DNA from: Spongilla lacustris
Lineage: Eukaryota; Porifera; Demospongiae; Spongillida; Spongillidae
Length of the DNA stretch: 64,000 nucleotides
Reading direction: 5' to 3'
NCBI GenBank assembly: GCA_949361645.1
Contig: OX442433.1
Location: 6,896,029 to 6,960,028, forward strand
The notes beneath the pieces are model-generated. The model saw only the letters and a list, made by a program, of their open reading frames with translations. It did not search any database and was not told the DNA's origin. A program made the position numbers and the translations under genes. Within the stretch, counting starts at the first letter, position 1. Each line of letters begins with the position of its first letter. Of the stretch, positions 33,301-44,200 are shown one piece after another.

Positions 33301-36300
33301 CCATTGCAAGTTGCTGCAGCTACCATTTGACCTTGTGTCTGTGCATCCTGTGTGTGCATTGTTAGACAAAATCTACTGTAGGCGAGGTACGGATTTCCTT
33401 AGCAACCATACCCCAACCAGCCATCTTGTCCACACCTAAACCGATCCAATCCAGTTTGCTATGAATACTAATCACCCTAGTGCGGATGTGACCAGAGCTA
33501 GATCAATGCAATTCAATGCGATTTTAGGACATCTAGTGTGGAAGCACCTTACCATTTGACCTTGTGTCTGTGCATCCTGTGTGTGCATTGTAGGACAAAA
33601 TCTACTGTAGGCGAGGTACGGATTTCCTTAGCAACCATACCCCAACCAGCCATCTTGTCCACACCTAAACCGATCCAATCCAGTTTGCTATGAATACTAA
33701 TCACCCTAGTGCGGATGTGACCAGAGCTAGATCAATGCAATTCAATGCGATTTTAGGACATCTAGTGTGGAAGCACCTTACCATTTGACCTTGTGTCTGT
33801 GCATCCTGTGTGTGCATTGTAGGACAAAATCTACTGTAGGCGAGGTACGGATTTCCTTAGCAACCATACCCCAACCAGCCATCTTGTCCACACCTAAACC
33901 GATCCAATCCAGTTTGCTATGAATACTAATCACCCTAGTGCGGATGTGACCAGAGCTAGATCAATGTAATTCAATGCGATTTTAGGACATCTAGTGTGGA
34001 AGCACCTTTTCTGCAAAAAACTAGTTCATGGCATGGTTTGTGGTAGAATGTATGCATGAAATTTAGCCAGTTTGTAGCATTTAAAAAACACATCATGTAC
34101 ATTAGATTGACCAACAGTGTGATCCCATTGAGTAAGACCAATGTGTGTGTGTGTGTGAACGTACCTAGAAGGAAATAGGTCAGATAGTACTGCCTTAATC
34201 CCTGCAAGATAGAGTTGTGTCATAGGGCACCACAAGATGCCATCAGGTGAGATGATCACCACAAGATGCCATCAGGTGAGGTGATCACCACAAGATGCCA
34301 TCAGGTGAGATGACCACCACAAGATGCCATCAGGTGAGATGATCACCACAAGATGCCATCAGGTGAGATGACCACCACAAGATGCCATCAGGTGAGGTGA
34401 CCACCACAAGATGCCATCAGGTGAGATGATCACCACAAGATGCCATCAGGTGAGATGATCACCACAAGATACCATCAGGTGAGGTGACCACCACAAGATG
34501 CCATCAGGTGAGGTGACCACCACAAGATGCCATCAGGTGAGGTGACCACCACAAGATGCCATCATCACACCACATAAGTGGCCAGATTTTACCTTCAAAG
34601 TCCAAAGGAAACCTTCCCAAAGGTGAGACCGCAGATGACCCCTCACCCGAAACATCTTCCGTTGCTGAAGGAATGGCGCAAGAGTCAGTTTGTTTCTCAC
34701 TGCCTGCCAGTCCATGACTTCCCCCTTCCCCTAGCAGTATCAGACACCACTCCAGAGTCCCACACTATAACCCAAACACCCCCATTCCATCCCTCTCTCT
34801 CCCCCACCTCCTCATCTCTCCAACAAACCTGTATAGACGGGAACACAAGGAAGTGCTCCTTATTGACAAAGTAGCCAACGCCAAAGCACAGCCCCTAGAA
34901 GGTGTGGCAAGAGCCTCAGCTGGTTGGTAGCCATTTAGTAATATGATACATACACAAAATGAAGTTGCATGCACAACTCATACGTGCAAAGAAGCATCAA
35001 CACACCAATACAAGCATCAACACACCAATACAAGCATCACACACCAATACAAGCATCACATCAAAGCAGCATACAAGCATCAACACACCAATACAAGCAT
35101 CACATCAACACATGCATAGCAAACAAGCATCAACACATGCACACAAACACACATACAAGCATTAACACATGCTATCAAAACATTAACACTAACACATCCA
35201 TAATACACTGCACACATGTGCACATACACTGCACACACACACACACCATCAGCTCACCACATATGTCCCATGCCAGAAGCAGAACAGCAGATGCTCATTC
35301 AGGCATAGCTGGTGCCTGGAATTGTTCCACAAAGTAAGAATGATACACTTAATAACTCAATTAATGCTCACCCATCACATGCCTCCTGGACTCCACCATA
35401 CCCTCCCATCTCTGCCAGACAAAATCCAGCGCAGGCACCAAGGGCAGCAAACAGGGCCACCACGGCCATGTGCCTTGGCTTGAGGACACTCCAGATGATG
35501 GCGAGCCTGTTCTTGTACACAGGCAGCTGGACTATATGGGACGGATGGATGGAAAAAGGTACACTTGGAATGTACAACCTGCCACAACCAATCAATTATT
35601 TACCCAATGAGGTGAGCAGGTGCACACTATAAAGACTCCACCCAATGAGGTGAGCAGGTGCACACCATAACAACCCCACCCAATGAGGTGAGCAGGTGCA
35701 TACCATAAAGACCCACCCAATGAGGTGAGCAGGTGCACACCCTAAAGACCCACCCAATGAGGTGAGCAGGTGCATAGCATAAAGACCCACCCAATGAGGT
35801 GAGCAGGTGCACACCCTAAAGACCCCACCCAATGAGGTGAGCAGGTGCATACCATAAAGACCCCACCCAATGAGGTGAGCAGGTGCACACCATAAAGACT
35901 CCACCCAATGAGGTGAGCAGGTGCACACTCTAAAGACCCCTCCCAATGAGGTGAGCAGGTGCATACCCTGAAGACCCCTCCCAATAAGGTGAGCAGGTGC
36001 ATACCCTAAAGACTCCCCCCAATACAAATGAACAACTATTTCAAGAAGGAATGACAGTCTCCTCAGAATAAATTGTAATGATGGAACTCACATAAGTGGA
36101 ACAATGCATTTTTTTTGGGGTGGGGGGCGGGGTCAGAAGTGGGATTCCCCATGTCCAATATGAAAGCAAGATGGGTAGCAAGAGCAGTAAGACCAACTTG
36201 GCAGGCCCCTTGGCGCTATGGAGGACCAACATGCACCTCAGGTCATGCAATGGAAGGAGTGGAACGGCTATGCAACAGGAGGTGAAAGCGTAGCGTAAGA

Positions 36301-39300
36301 GCCTTGGACATATTCACCAGGTACGTGAGAAGCTGGTGGATGGTGTGGAGGTCTGGACTGCGCTGAGAGGAGTGCCGTTCCCCCCTGTTCCAATGGGATG
36401 ACACTCAAGTAGAGCGGTTGCCTTCGGAGTGTGTTCCTGTGATGGAGCATCCTTTTGTCGGAACTCGTTCGCAGGTGTCCCACACGAAACTACATGTACC
36501 ATTATTTGATGGGAAGTCCAGCTGCCTGTTGGGCTGGTTTACGTGCACAGTTCGAGATGTTGGCCAAGTTGAATCAGTGGACCGGTAGCTAACCTGTCCT
36601 ACAGTCTGCAGGGTGATAAGGTAGCTAACCTGTCCTACAGTCTGCAGGGTGAGAAGGTAGCTAGCCTGTCCTACAGTCTGCAGGGTGATAAGGTAGCTAA
36701 TCTGTCCTACAGTCTGCAGGGTGATAAGGTAGCTAACCTGTCCTACAGCCTGCAGGATGATAAGGTAGCTAACCTGTCCTACAGTCTGCAGGGTGATAAG
36801 GTAGCTAACCTGTCCTACAGTCTGCAGGGTGATAAGGTAGCTAACCTGTCCTACAGCCTGCAGGATGATAAGGTAGCTAACCTGTCCTACAGTCTGCAGG
36901 GTGATAAGGTAGCTAACCTGTCCTACAGTCTGCAGGGTGATAAGGTAGCTAACCTGTCCTACAGCCTGCAGGATGATAAGGTAGCTAACCTGCCCTACAG
37001 TCTGCAGGGTGATAAGGTAGCTAACCTGTCCTACAGACTGCAGGGTGATAAGGTAGCTAACATGTCCTGCAGACTGCAGGATAGCACTGATGGTCTTATT
37101 AAACATCCCCAAGACTAAACAGCAGGACTTTATTAATGCTTTGGAAACGCTGCCCATCAGTGTGAGCTAAACAGAAGGCATCTAAGAAATAGGAGAAGGG
37201 GAAGTCTGCCTGAGCTCCTTGGGGACATTGAGAGGTTAACCCGACCTGCTTACCCTGATGCAACACTGGAGGTAAGAGGAACACTTGCAAGGGACTACTT
37301 TGTTGAAGTGCTTCCCAAGGAGGGTCTCAGATTGCGCTAACATCGGCCCCATCCAAAGTCCTTACAGGAAACACCAGTGACAGCCCTGGAATTGGAGTCC
37401 TTTCGTTTGGCAGACCAACAGAGGAGACACACCATGGTATGGGGAGTGCAAGATCCCCAGCAGTGGTGGGGACCCAGTACAGCACATGGTAGGGAAATTA
37501 TGAGTGAGGTGCAGTGCGTTACCCAAGCAATGACCAGACTTCAATCGAAGACACAACACCCTTCCAAGCTTGATGTTTGGCTGCGATTTGAGCCTTCCAT
37601 AGAAGACCTAGTTCTTGAGCAACCAGTTGAGCAATGGTGTCAGCTCAGTACTGAATATGCTCTCCAGTCACAAAGAGCTCTGGAAACCATTCACGAGTTT
37701 GCACGGAAACAAACCAGACTCCAGAGTGATCAGTACTAGGACTGTATAGAGGAGAGCCTTTGCATGAAGGTGACCCAACCCAATGTGGCTACATAATCCT
37801 CAAAGAAGAAACCCCCAAATTCAGTCTGTCTATCTGTTGGTAATTAAAGTTCTACTGTGGTTCGTTCTCTGGTTGTATACAAGTTATTTAATCATGCCAC
37901 ATCCCTTTTTTGCTAATTTATTTAATGATGCCGCCTCTCCCAGTGAAAAATGGTGTGGACCCAACTCTAACACAACCTTCACACACAACAAAAGACATCT
38001 ATACATGCAGCACTGCACAACATGTATGTACACGTATACACACATTTATACACACACACATATGCACACAAACGTACACATAAACAAACACATACATATA
38101 CACACATACATGTACGTACACAAACACACGCACACACACATGTACGCACACAAACACACGCACACACACATACATGTACGCACACAAACACACGCACACA
38201 CACATACATGTACGCACACAAACACACACACACACACAAACATCTCAAATCTCACACTCACCAGTGTAGCACCAGGAGTGAAGGGCAGAAGACATGGCCG
38301 CCATGACCAAGTACCCCGCCATAAGAAGCATCATTCTCAAAGACAACAGCCTCACCATCCAGTCTTCAGCCCAGACATACAGCAAAGTACATGCATGCTC
38401 AACATATGTATGTAACAAACAAACACCAAATTTTAAATCTTAAATTGACACAGTAAGAAGATAGGTAAGTTGGGTGCAATGTGGGGGAGAAGGGTGGTGC
38501 AATGTGGGAGAGAAGAGTGGTGCAATGTGGGAGAGAAGGGTGGTGCAATGTGGGAGAGAAGAGTGGTGCAATGTGGGGGAGAAGGGTGGTGCAATGTGGG
38601 GGAGAAGGGTGGTGCAATGTGGGGGAGAAGGGTGGTGCAATGTGGGGGAGAAGAGTGGTGCAATGTGGGGGAGAAGAGTGGTGCAATGTGGGAGAGAAGA
38701 GTGGTGCAATGTGGGGGAGAAGGGTGGTGCAATGTGGGGGAGAAGGGTGGTGCAATGTGGGGGAGAAGAGTGGTGCAATGTGGGGGAGAAGGGTGGTGCA
38801 ATGTGGGGGAGAAGGGTGGTGCAATGTGGGGGAGAAGGGTGGTGCAATGTGGGGGAGAAGAGTGGTGCAATGTGGGGGAGAAGGGTGGTGCAATGTGGGA
38901 GAGAAGAGTGGTGCAATGTGGGGGAGAAGGGTGGTGCAATGTGGGAGAGAAGAGTGGTGCAATGTGGGAGAGAAGAGTGGTGCAATGTGGGAGAGAAGGG
39001 TGGTGCAATGTGGGAGAGAAGAGTGGTGCAATGTGGGGGAGAAGAGTGGTGCAATGTGGGGGAGAAGAGTGGTGCAATGTGGGGGAGAAGGGTGGTGCAA
39101 TGTGGGGGAGAAGGGTGGTGCAATGTGGGGGAGAAGAGTGGTGCAATGTGGGGGAGAAGGGTGGTGCAATGTGGGGGACTAGGGTGGTGCAATGTGGGGG
39201 AGAAGGGTGGTGCAATGTGGGGGAGAAGGGTGGTGCAATGTGGGGGAGAAGGGTGGTGCAATGTGGGGGAGAAGGGTGGTGCAATGTGGGAGAGAAGGGT

Positions 39301-40423
39301 GGTGCAATGTGGGGGAGAAGGGTGGTGCAATGTGGGGGAGAAGAGTGGTGCAATGTGGGGGAGAAGAGTGGTGCAATGTGGGGGAGAAGAGTGGTGCAAT
39401 GTGGGGGAGAAGAGTGGTGCAATGTGGGAGAGAAGAGTGGTGCAATGTGGGGGAGAAGGGTGGTGCAATGTGGGGGAGAAGAGTGGTGCAATGTGGGAGA
39501 GAAGGGTGGTGCAATGTGGGGGAGAAGAGTGGTGCAATGTGGGGGAGAAGGGTGGTGCAATGTGGGGGAGAAGGGTGGTGCAATGTGGGGGAGAAGGGTG
39601 GTGCAATGTGGGGGAGAAGGGTGGTGCAATGTGGGGGAGAAGGGTGGTGCAATGTGGGAGAGAAGGGTGGTGCAATGTGGGGGAGAAGAGTGGTGCAATG
39701 TGGGGGAGAAGAGTGGTGCAATGTGGGGGAGAAGGGTGGTGCAATGTGGGGGAGAAGGGTGGTGCAATGTGGGAGAGAAGGGTGGTGCAATGTGGGGGAG
39801 AAGAGTGGTGCAATGTGGGGGAGAAGAGTGGTGCAATGTGGGGGAGAAGGGTGGTGCAATGTGGGGGAGAAGAGTGTGCAATGTGGGGGAGAAGAGTGGT
39901 GCAATGTGGGAGAGAAGGGTGGTGCAATGTGGGAGAGAAGGATGGTGCAATGTGGTAGAGAAAAGTGGTGCAATGTAGCAATGTAATTTTATCGCCCCCA
40001 AGTTGGGATGACTATTTTGACGGTGGCGCAATTGGGGACGGTTGTGGTTGAATTTTATGGGTGAAACTAAGGGAATTATTGATCTCCCCACGAATCCACG
40101 CAACCTACTTAAAAAGCCAGTACAAGAGCTAAATAATTTTGCGCACATCCCTCTAAGTATGACTCGTACTACTAACGTATGTGTCCAATGCCTTTAAACT
40201 ACATACACAAAAACGTGCACCATCATTTACCGCCCATCCACAGCGCGGGGTGCAACGGTCTGCAGGAGACCAGCAGCTGCAACAGAAGCAGCCCCGCCAC
40301 ACACGTCAGTAGTAGCCAAGTGGTACTGGCGACACACCGCCATCTGAATACCTGCAGGTGTAAAAGACGGTGGCTCTAGCTTCGCATACACAATAAACAA
40401 ATTACCTGTAAGAACCAAGGCAT
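29256..40423 (-). CDS. NDC1: Transmembrane nucleoporin NDC1
   Basis: 22 exons in gene order: 40406-40423, 40231-40351, 38262-38363, 35372-35531, 35258-35315, 34829-34894, 34593-34664, 34165-34201, 33003-33051, 32816-32948, 32644-32721, 32493-32574, 31603-31758, 31307-31414, 31164-31243, 30992-31075, 30598-30661, 30484-30542, 30341-30382, 30010-30109, 29371-29422, 29256-29304. Phases agree throughout and give 589 residues (human 674). Matches to vertebrate NDC1: [14 protein letters not shown] near the N-terminus, [41 protein letters not shown] then [28 protein letters not shown], and the end [11 protein letters not shown]. The N-terminal half carries about six membrane helices; the C-terminal half faces the cytoplasm. 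NDC1 anchors the nuclear pore (and yeast spindle pole body) in the envelope. The start MPWFLQ was fixed by phase. Exon 13's acceptor may lie 3 nt away. Confidence 0.93.
30141..30330. repeat. catcacatgcac repeat plus (CA)n
   Basis: In an NDC1 intron. The CA run ends against the donor of exon 30341-30382. Confidence 0.85.
30690..30965. repeat. CA/TA-rich simple repeat
   Basis: Imperfect acacatacac sequence filling the NDC1 intron between 30661 and 30992. Confidence 0.9.
33322..34008. repeat. 228-bp tandem triplication
   Basis: Three nearly identical 228/229-bp units begin accatttgaccttgtgtctg (33322, 33551, 33779), in NDC1 intron 8. They differ at only a few positions. No exon of NDC1 lies in them. 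Confidence 0.95.
34222..34563. repeat. About 28-bp minisatellite (caccacaagatgccatcagg)
   Basis: About 12 units between NDC1 exons 7 and 8. On the sense strand each unit begins CTCACCTGATGG. Confidence 0.9.
34986..35200. repeat. caatacaagcatcaacacac repeat
   Basis: Irregular units in an NDC1 intron. Confidence 0.8.
35604..36022. repeat. About 36-bp minisatellite (caatgaggtgagcaggtgca), about 11 copies
   Basis: In the long NDC1 intron 3, next to the gag remnant. Confidence 0.95.
36480..37739 (+). pseudogene. Decayed LTR-retrotransposon gag (Ty3/gypsy type) with internal minisatellite
   Basis: Plus-strand pieces in shifting frames match retrotransposon Gag: a FDGKSS block (about 36507), [12 protein letters not shown] (about 36545), [11 protein letters not shown] (about 37085), [18 protein letters not shown] (about 37205), then an ALELESFRL block in an open frame to 37739. 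A stop after LPKEGLRLR (about 37338) and several frameshifts break it. It lies antisense in NDC1 intron 3. No protease, reverse transcriptase or LTR was found. Gag forms the particle of such elements; this copy cannot be functional. Confidence 0.75.
36589..37080 (+). repeat. 36-bp minisatellite born inside gag, about 13 copies
   Basis: The unit begins gtagctaacctgtcctacag and is exactly 36 bp. It reads in the gag frame as the 12-residue repeat [12 protein letters not shown]. The position matches the Gag stretch that follows the [12 protein letters not shown] block, so the array grew by in-frame tandem duplication of part of gag. Confidence 0.9.
37990..38243. repeat. CA-rich simple repeat
   Basis: cacacaaacacacgcacaca-type repeats adjoining the donor of NDC1 exon 3. 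Confidence 0.9.
38478..39985. repeat. 23-bp minisatellite, about 65 copies
   Basis: The unit is gtggtgcaatgtgggggaga plus aga or agg, with an A/G and a G/A variant site. It occupies NDC1 intron 2. Open frames of about 500 codons on both strands arise because the unit lacks stops; they are not genes. Confidence 0.97.
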
Positions 40424-41040
40424 GGTTTAACGTTTCCAAAATTCGCACGTGCTCATAAATAAAAAATATTAGCCGTAATATTATTAATTACAGTTTAACG
40501 GAGCTGTTTGCCGTTCGGTCACGGAAGGAACTTGAAGCTTACAGAACAAGTCTTTTCAGGATCGGGCCGAGATAAGTAAGGCTTAAAATTGGCAGAAGTA
40601 ATTAGCTTTTTCTTGTACCCAATGTTGATGATTCAGATTGTTTACCAGACCTTTGGTTCAGATACGATAAAGTAAAATTGATTCAGATTGTATTACCATA
40701 GTATTTCCAAATGTATGGCTGCGTACAGTCTGAATCAACGCGGTATCCGATGAAGACCGGCCGGGACGCATTTACATATGTTTACCGCCCTAAATGTTTT
40801 TTAATTATTTATGGTTCGATTCGCAATAGAGCAATACAATACAAATACACATCTAAGCAGTACAGCATTACTCCTATCACGTTTGAAATGCAGTCTTTTC
40901 ATTGGCGAGTTCGTGTTCAATCTCTCTTCAAATTTGCGAACATAACAGTTGGGAACAATGGGAATGGCAGGCCTGTTTAACGTAGTTACAATCCATGGTA
41001 AAATATTCTTGGTAAAAAATGCCAATTTACACGTACCTAG
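40424..41040. other. NDC1 upstream / intergenic region
   Basis: The NDC1 promoter must lie in its left part. Short open frames on both strands (40711-40980, 40801-41025) show no recognisable protein. Confidence 0.45.
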
Positions 41041-41046
41041 TTTATT
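41041..41046 (-). terminator. Poly(A) signal AATAAA of the array-bearing gene
   Basis: Minus-strand AATAAA about 230 bp past the stop at 41274. It defines a short 3' UTR for the constant 3' end. Confidence 0.55.
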
Positions 41047-41273
41047 CCTGAATGACTTACTCTGTAGCCATTACGAACGTTGTGCATGGATGATGTAATC
41101 CAACAAGTAACAGCAGACAGAAGGTTTTCCCAGAATAGCTGAGTGGAGGCAGGCTGAACTGAGACTTAGTTGAGTGTGTGAAGCAGGCTGTTGTGGTAAG
41201 CTGGAATTTGAGGGCAACAGAGCAGAGTTGAGGCTTACTGCATTGGCTGATTTGAGTCTGTTGAGTCAAGACA

Positions 41274-44200
41274 TTAAGCATTCTCCTGGGAATATAAAAC
41301 ACATCATATTATATTAAGGTGCACCGGCATTATGCTCTTACCTGACAAAAGATGGATGGAACGATACCCACAACAAAATCCTCTCGTAGGCTGTGCAAGA
41401 TTTGAATATTAGCACTATTATAGTTCTGAAACCCCTTGATAGTTGTGTAGTTAAGACCAGCAGTCGCCAGAGTGATATGCTTTGCCTATATGTAACACAT
41501 ATGCCCATGTATATGAAGGTTAAAACGTTAACCTAGGTTAATGTGGGAGGTACCTTACGCATGCGAAGTCTGATAGAAGAAATGTCTCATGGCCACACTT
41601 GGTTGGTGATTCCTATTTTTCCTTCTTTCTCCAGACCATCATGGTCTGTGACTTCTTTTTTGGGAGCGACTGCTAACAAAACAACATTATGAACGCTCGC
41701 GGGACGTACGTAAGACAAGACATTTAATAACTAAATAGTAAAGATTAAGTATTCACTTACCAAAGCACCAGTCTTCGCAGGAGAAGTTGCGTGTGTGTGT
41801 GTGTGTGTGTCGGGGGTAGTGTTTGGGGAGAGGGAAACATGTGATGCATGTGTATACTTACCTTGTGGGGTACCTCTGACCTTGCCGATCTGAATTTTAG
41901 AAAATAGGCACCATTATAACTGCACTCCAAAACATTATGGCATCCACTGAGGAAAAAAATAATATGAAGAAATAATAAATAGATTGAGAAGGTACAAAAA
42001 TAAACAAAAGGAAAGACCAGAAAGAGAATTATAACTAAGTAGTAAAAATTATGTCTTTTCCTTACCAAAGCCCCAGTCTTCGAAGGAGAATTTGAAGTAG
42101 GTGTGTGAATGTGTGTGTGTGGGGTGTGTGTGTGGGGGGAGGGAGAAACATGTGATGCATGTGTATACTTACCTTGTGAGGTCTTCGCAAGGTCAGAGGT
42201 AGGTGGTACCTCTGACCTTGCCTATCTGAATTTTATAAAATAGCCACCATTATAACGGCACTCCAAGGAATTATGGCATGCACAAGTAATTCTATTCAAA
42301 GAAATTAGAAATACATTATTTGCTTATAGTTAGATTTGCATGTGAGCAGGGTGTGGCCTACAAGTAAGACGCAACACCCACGGCCCTTTTGGCAATCAAG
42401 ACCATTAACCCCCATAGAGAGGCCACACCCAGGCTCCTTCCTCAAATCCATTAACCCCATTCTGCCTATTGTACACACATGGCCTTTACAGTATTCATAC
42501 ATGTGCATCACAATTATGGAATAACTAAAGTGCACACCAAACATCATGCAGTAAGGATCTATTTATTTGTAAGCTGCATTCATATTCCATAAGGGTTATA
42601 ACACTTTGGAAACAAGAACTACTTTTTTGGGAGCGACTGCTAACAAAACAACTTTATGAACGCTCGCGGGACGTAAGTAAGACAAGACATTTAATAACTA
42701 AATAGTAAAGATGAAGTATTCACTTACCAAAGCACCAGTCTTCGCAGGAGAAGTTGAGTGTGTATGTGTGTGGAGGGTAGTGTGTGGGGAGGAGGAAACA
42801 TGTGATGCATGTGTATACTTACCTTGTGAGGTCTTCGCAAGGTCAGAGGTACCAGCTACCTCTGACCTTGCCGATCTGAAGTTTAGAAAATAAGCACCAT
42901 TATAACTGCACTACAAAACATTATGGCATCCACACGTATAGTAATGAGGAAAAAAATAATATGAAGAAATAATAAATAAATAGATTGAGAAGGTACAAAA
43001 ATAAATAAGAGGAAAGACCAGAAAGAGAATTATAACTAAGTAGTGGAAAAACCAGAAAGAGAATTATAACTAAGTAATAAAAATTACGTCCTCTTCTTAC
43101 CAAAGCTCCAGTCTTCGAAGAAGAATTTGAAGTAGGTGTGTGTGTGAGAGGTGTGTGTATGGGGGGAGGGGGAAATATGTGATGCATGTGCATTCTTACC
43201 TTGTGAGGTCTTCGCAAGGTCAGAGGTAGGTGGTACCTCTGACATTGCCGATCTGAATTTTAGAAAATAGGCACCATTATAACTGCACTACAAAACATTA
43301 TGGCATCCACACGTACAGTAATGAGGAAAAAAATAATATGAAGAAATAATAAATAAATAGATTGAGAAGGTACAAAAATAAATAAAAGGAAAGACCAGAA
43401 AGAGAATTATAACTAAGTAGTAAAAATTACGTCTTTTCCTTACCAAAGCCCCAGTCTTCGAAGGAGAATTTGAAGTAGGTGTGTGAATGTGTGTGTGGGG
43501 TGTGTGTGTGTGTGGGGGAGAGAGAAACATGTGATGCATGTGTATACTTACCTTGTGAGGTCTTCACAAGGTCAGAGGTAGGTGGTACCTCTGACCTTGC
43601 CGATCTGAATTTTAGAAAATAGGCACCATTAAAACTGCACTACAAAACATTATGGCATCCACATGTACAGTAATGAGGAAAAAAATAATATTAATAAATA
43701 GATTGAGAAGGTACAAAAATTAATAAAAGGAAAGTATGTAGTAAAAATTACGTCTTTTCCTTACCAAAGCCCCAGTCTTCGAAGGAGAATTTGAAGTAGG
43801 TGTGTGAATGTGTGTGTGTGTGGTGTGTGTGTGGTGTGTATGTGTGGGGTGTGTGTGTGTGGGGGGGAGAGAGAAACATGTGATGCGTGTGTATACTTAC
43901 CTTGTGAGGTCTTCGCAAGGTCAGAGGTACCAGCTACCTCTGACCTTGCTGATCTGAAGCTAGAAAAAAGGCACCATTATAACTGCACTACAAAACATTA
44001 TGGCATCCACACGTACAGTAATGAGGAAAAAAATAATATGAAGAAATAATAAATAAATAGATTGAGAAGGTACAAAAATAAATAAAAGGAAAGACCAGAA
44101 AGAGAATTATAACTAAGTAGTAAAAATTACGTCCTCTCCTTACCAAAGCTCCAGTCTTCGAAGGAGAATTTGAAGTAGGTGTGTGTGTGTGAGAGGTGTG

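Noticed and set aside
37377..37739. Plus-strand 120-codon frame as a host gene
   Set aside because: Its beginning continues a broken Gag reading from upstream (ALELESF block), so it is retrotransposon remnant.
34222..39985. Regularly spaced repeats resembling a CRISPR array
   Set aside because: Units are directly adjacent without unique spacers, in a eukaryotic intron.
38433..40148. Open frames of 260-570 codons on both strands
   Set aside because: They arise from a 23-bp repeat with no stop in any frame; proteins are pure periodic peptides and the region is an NDC1 intron.
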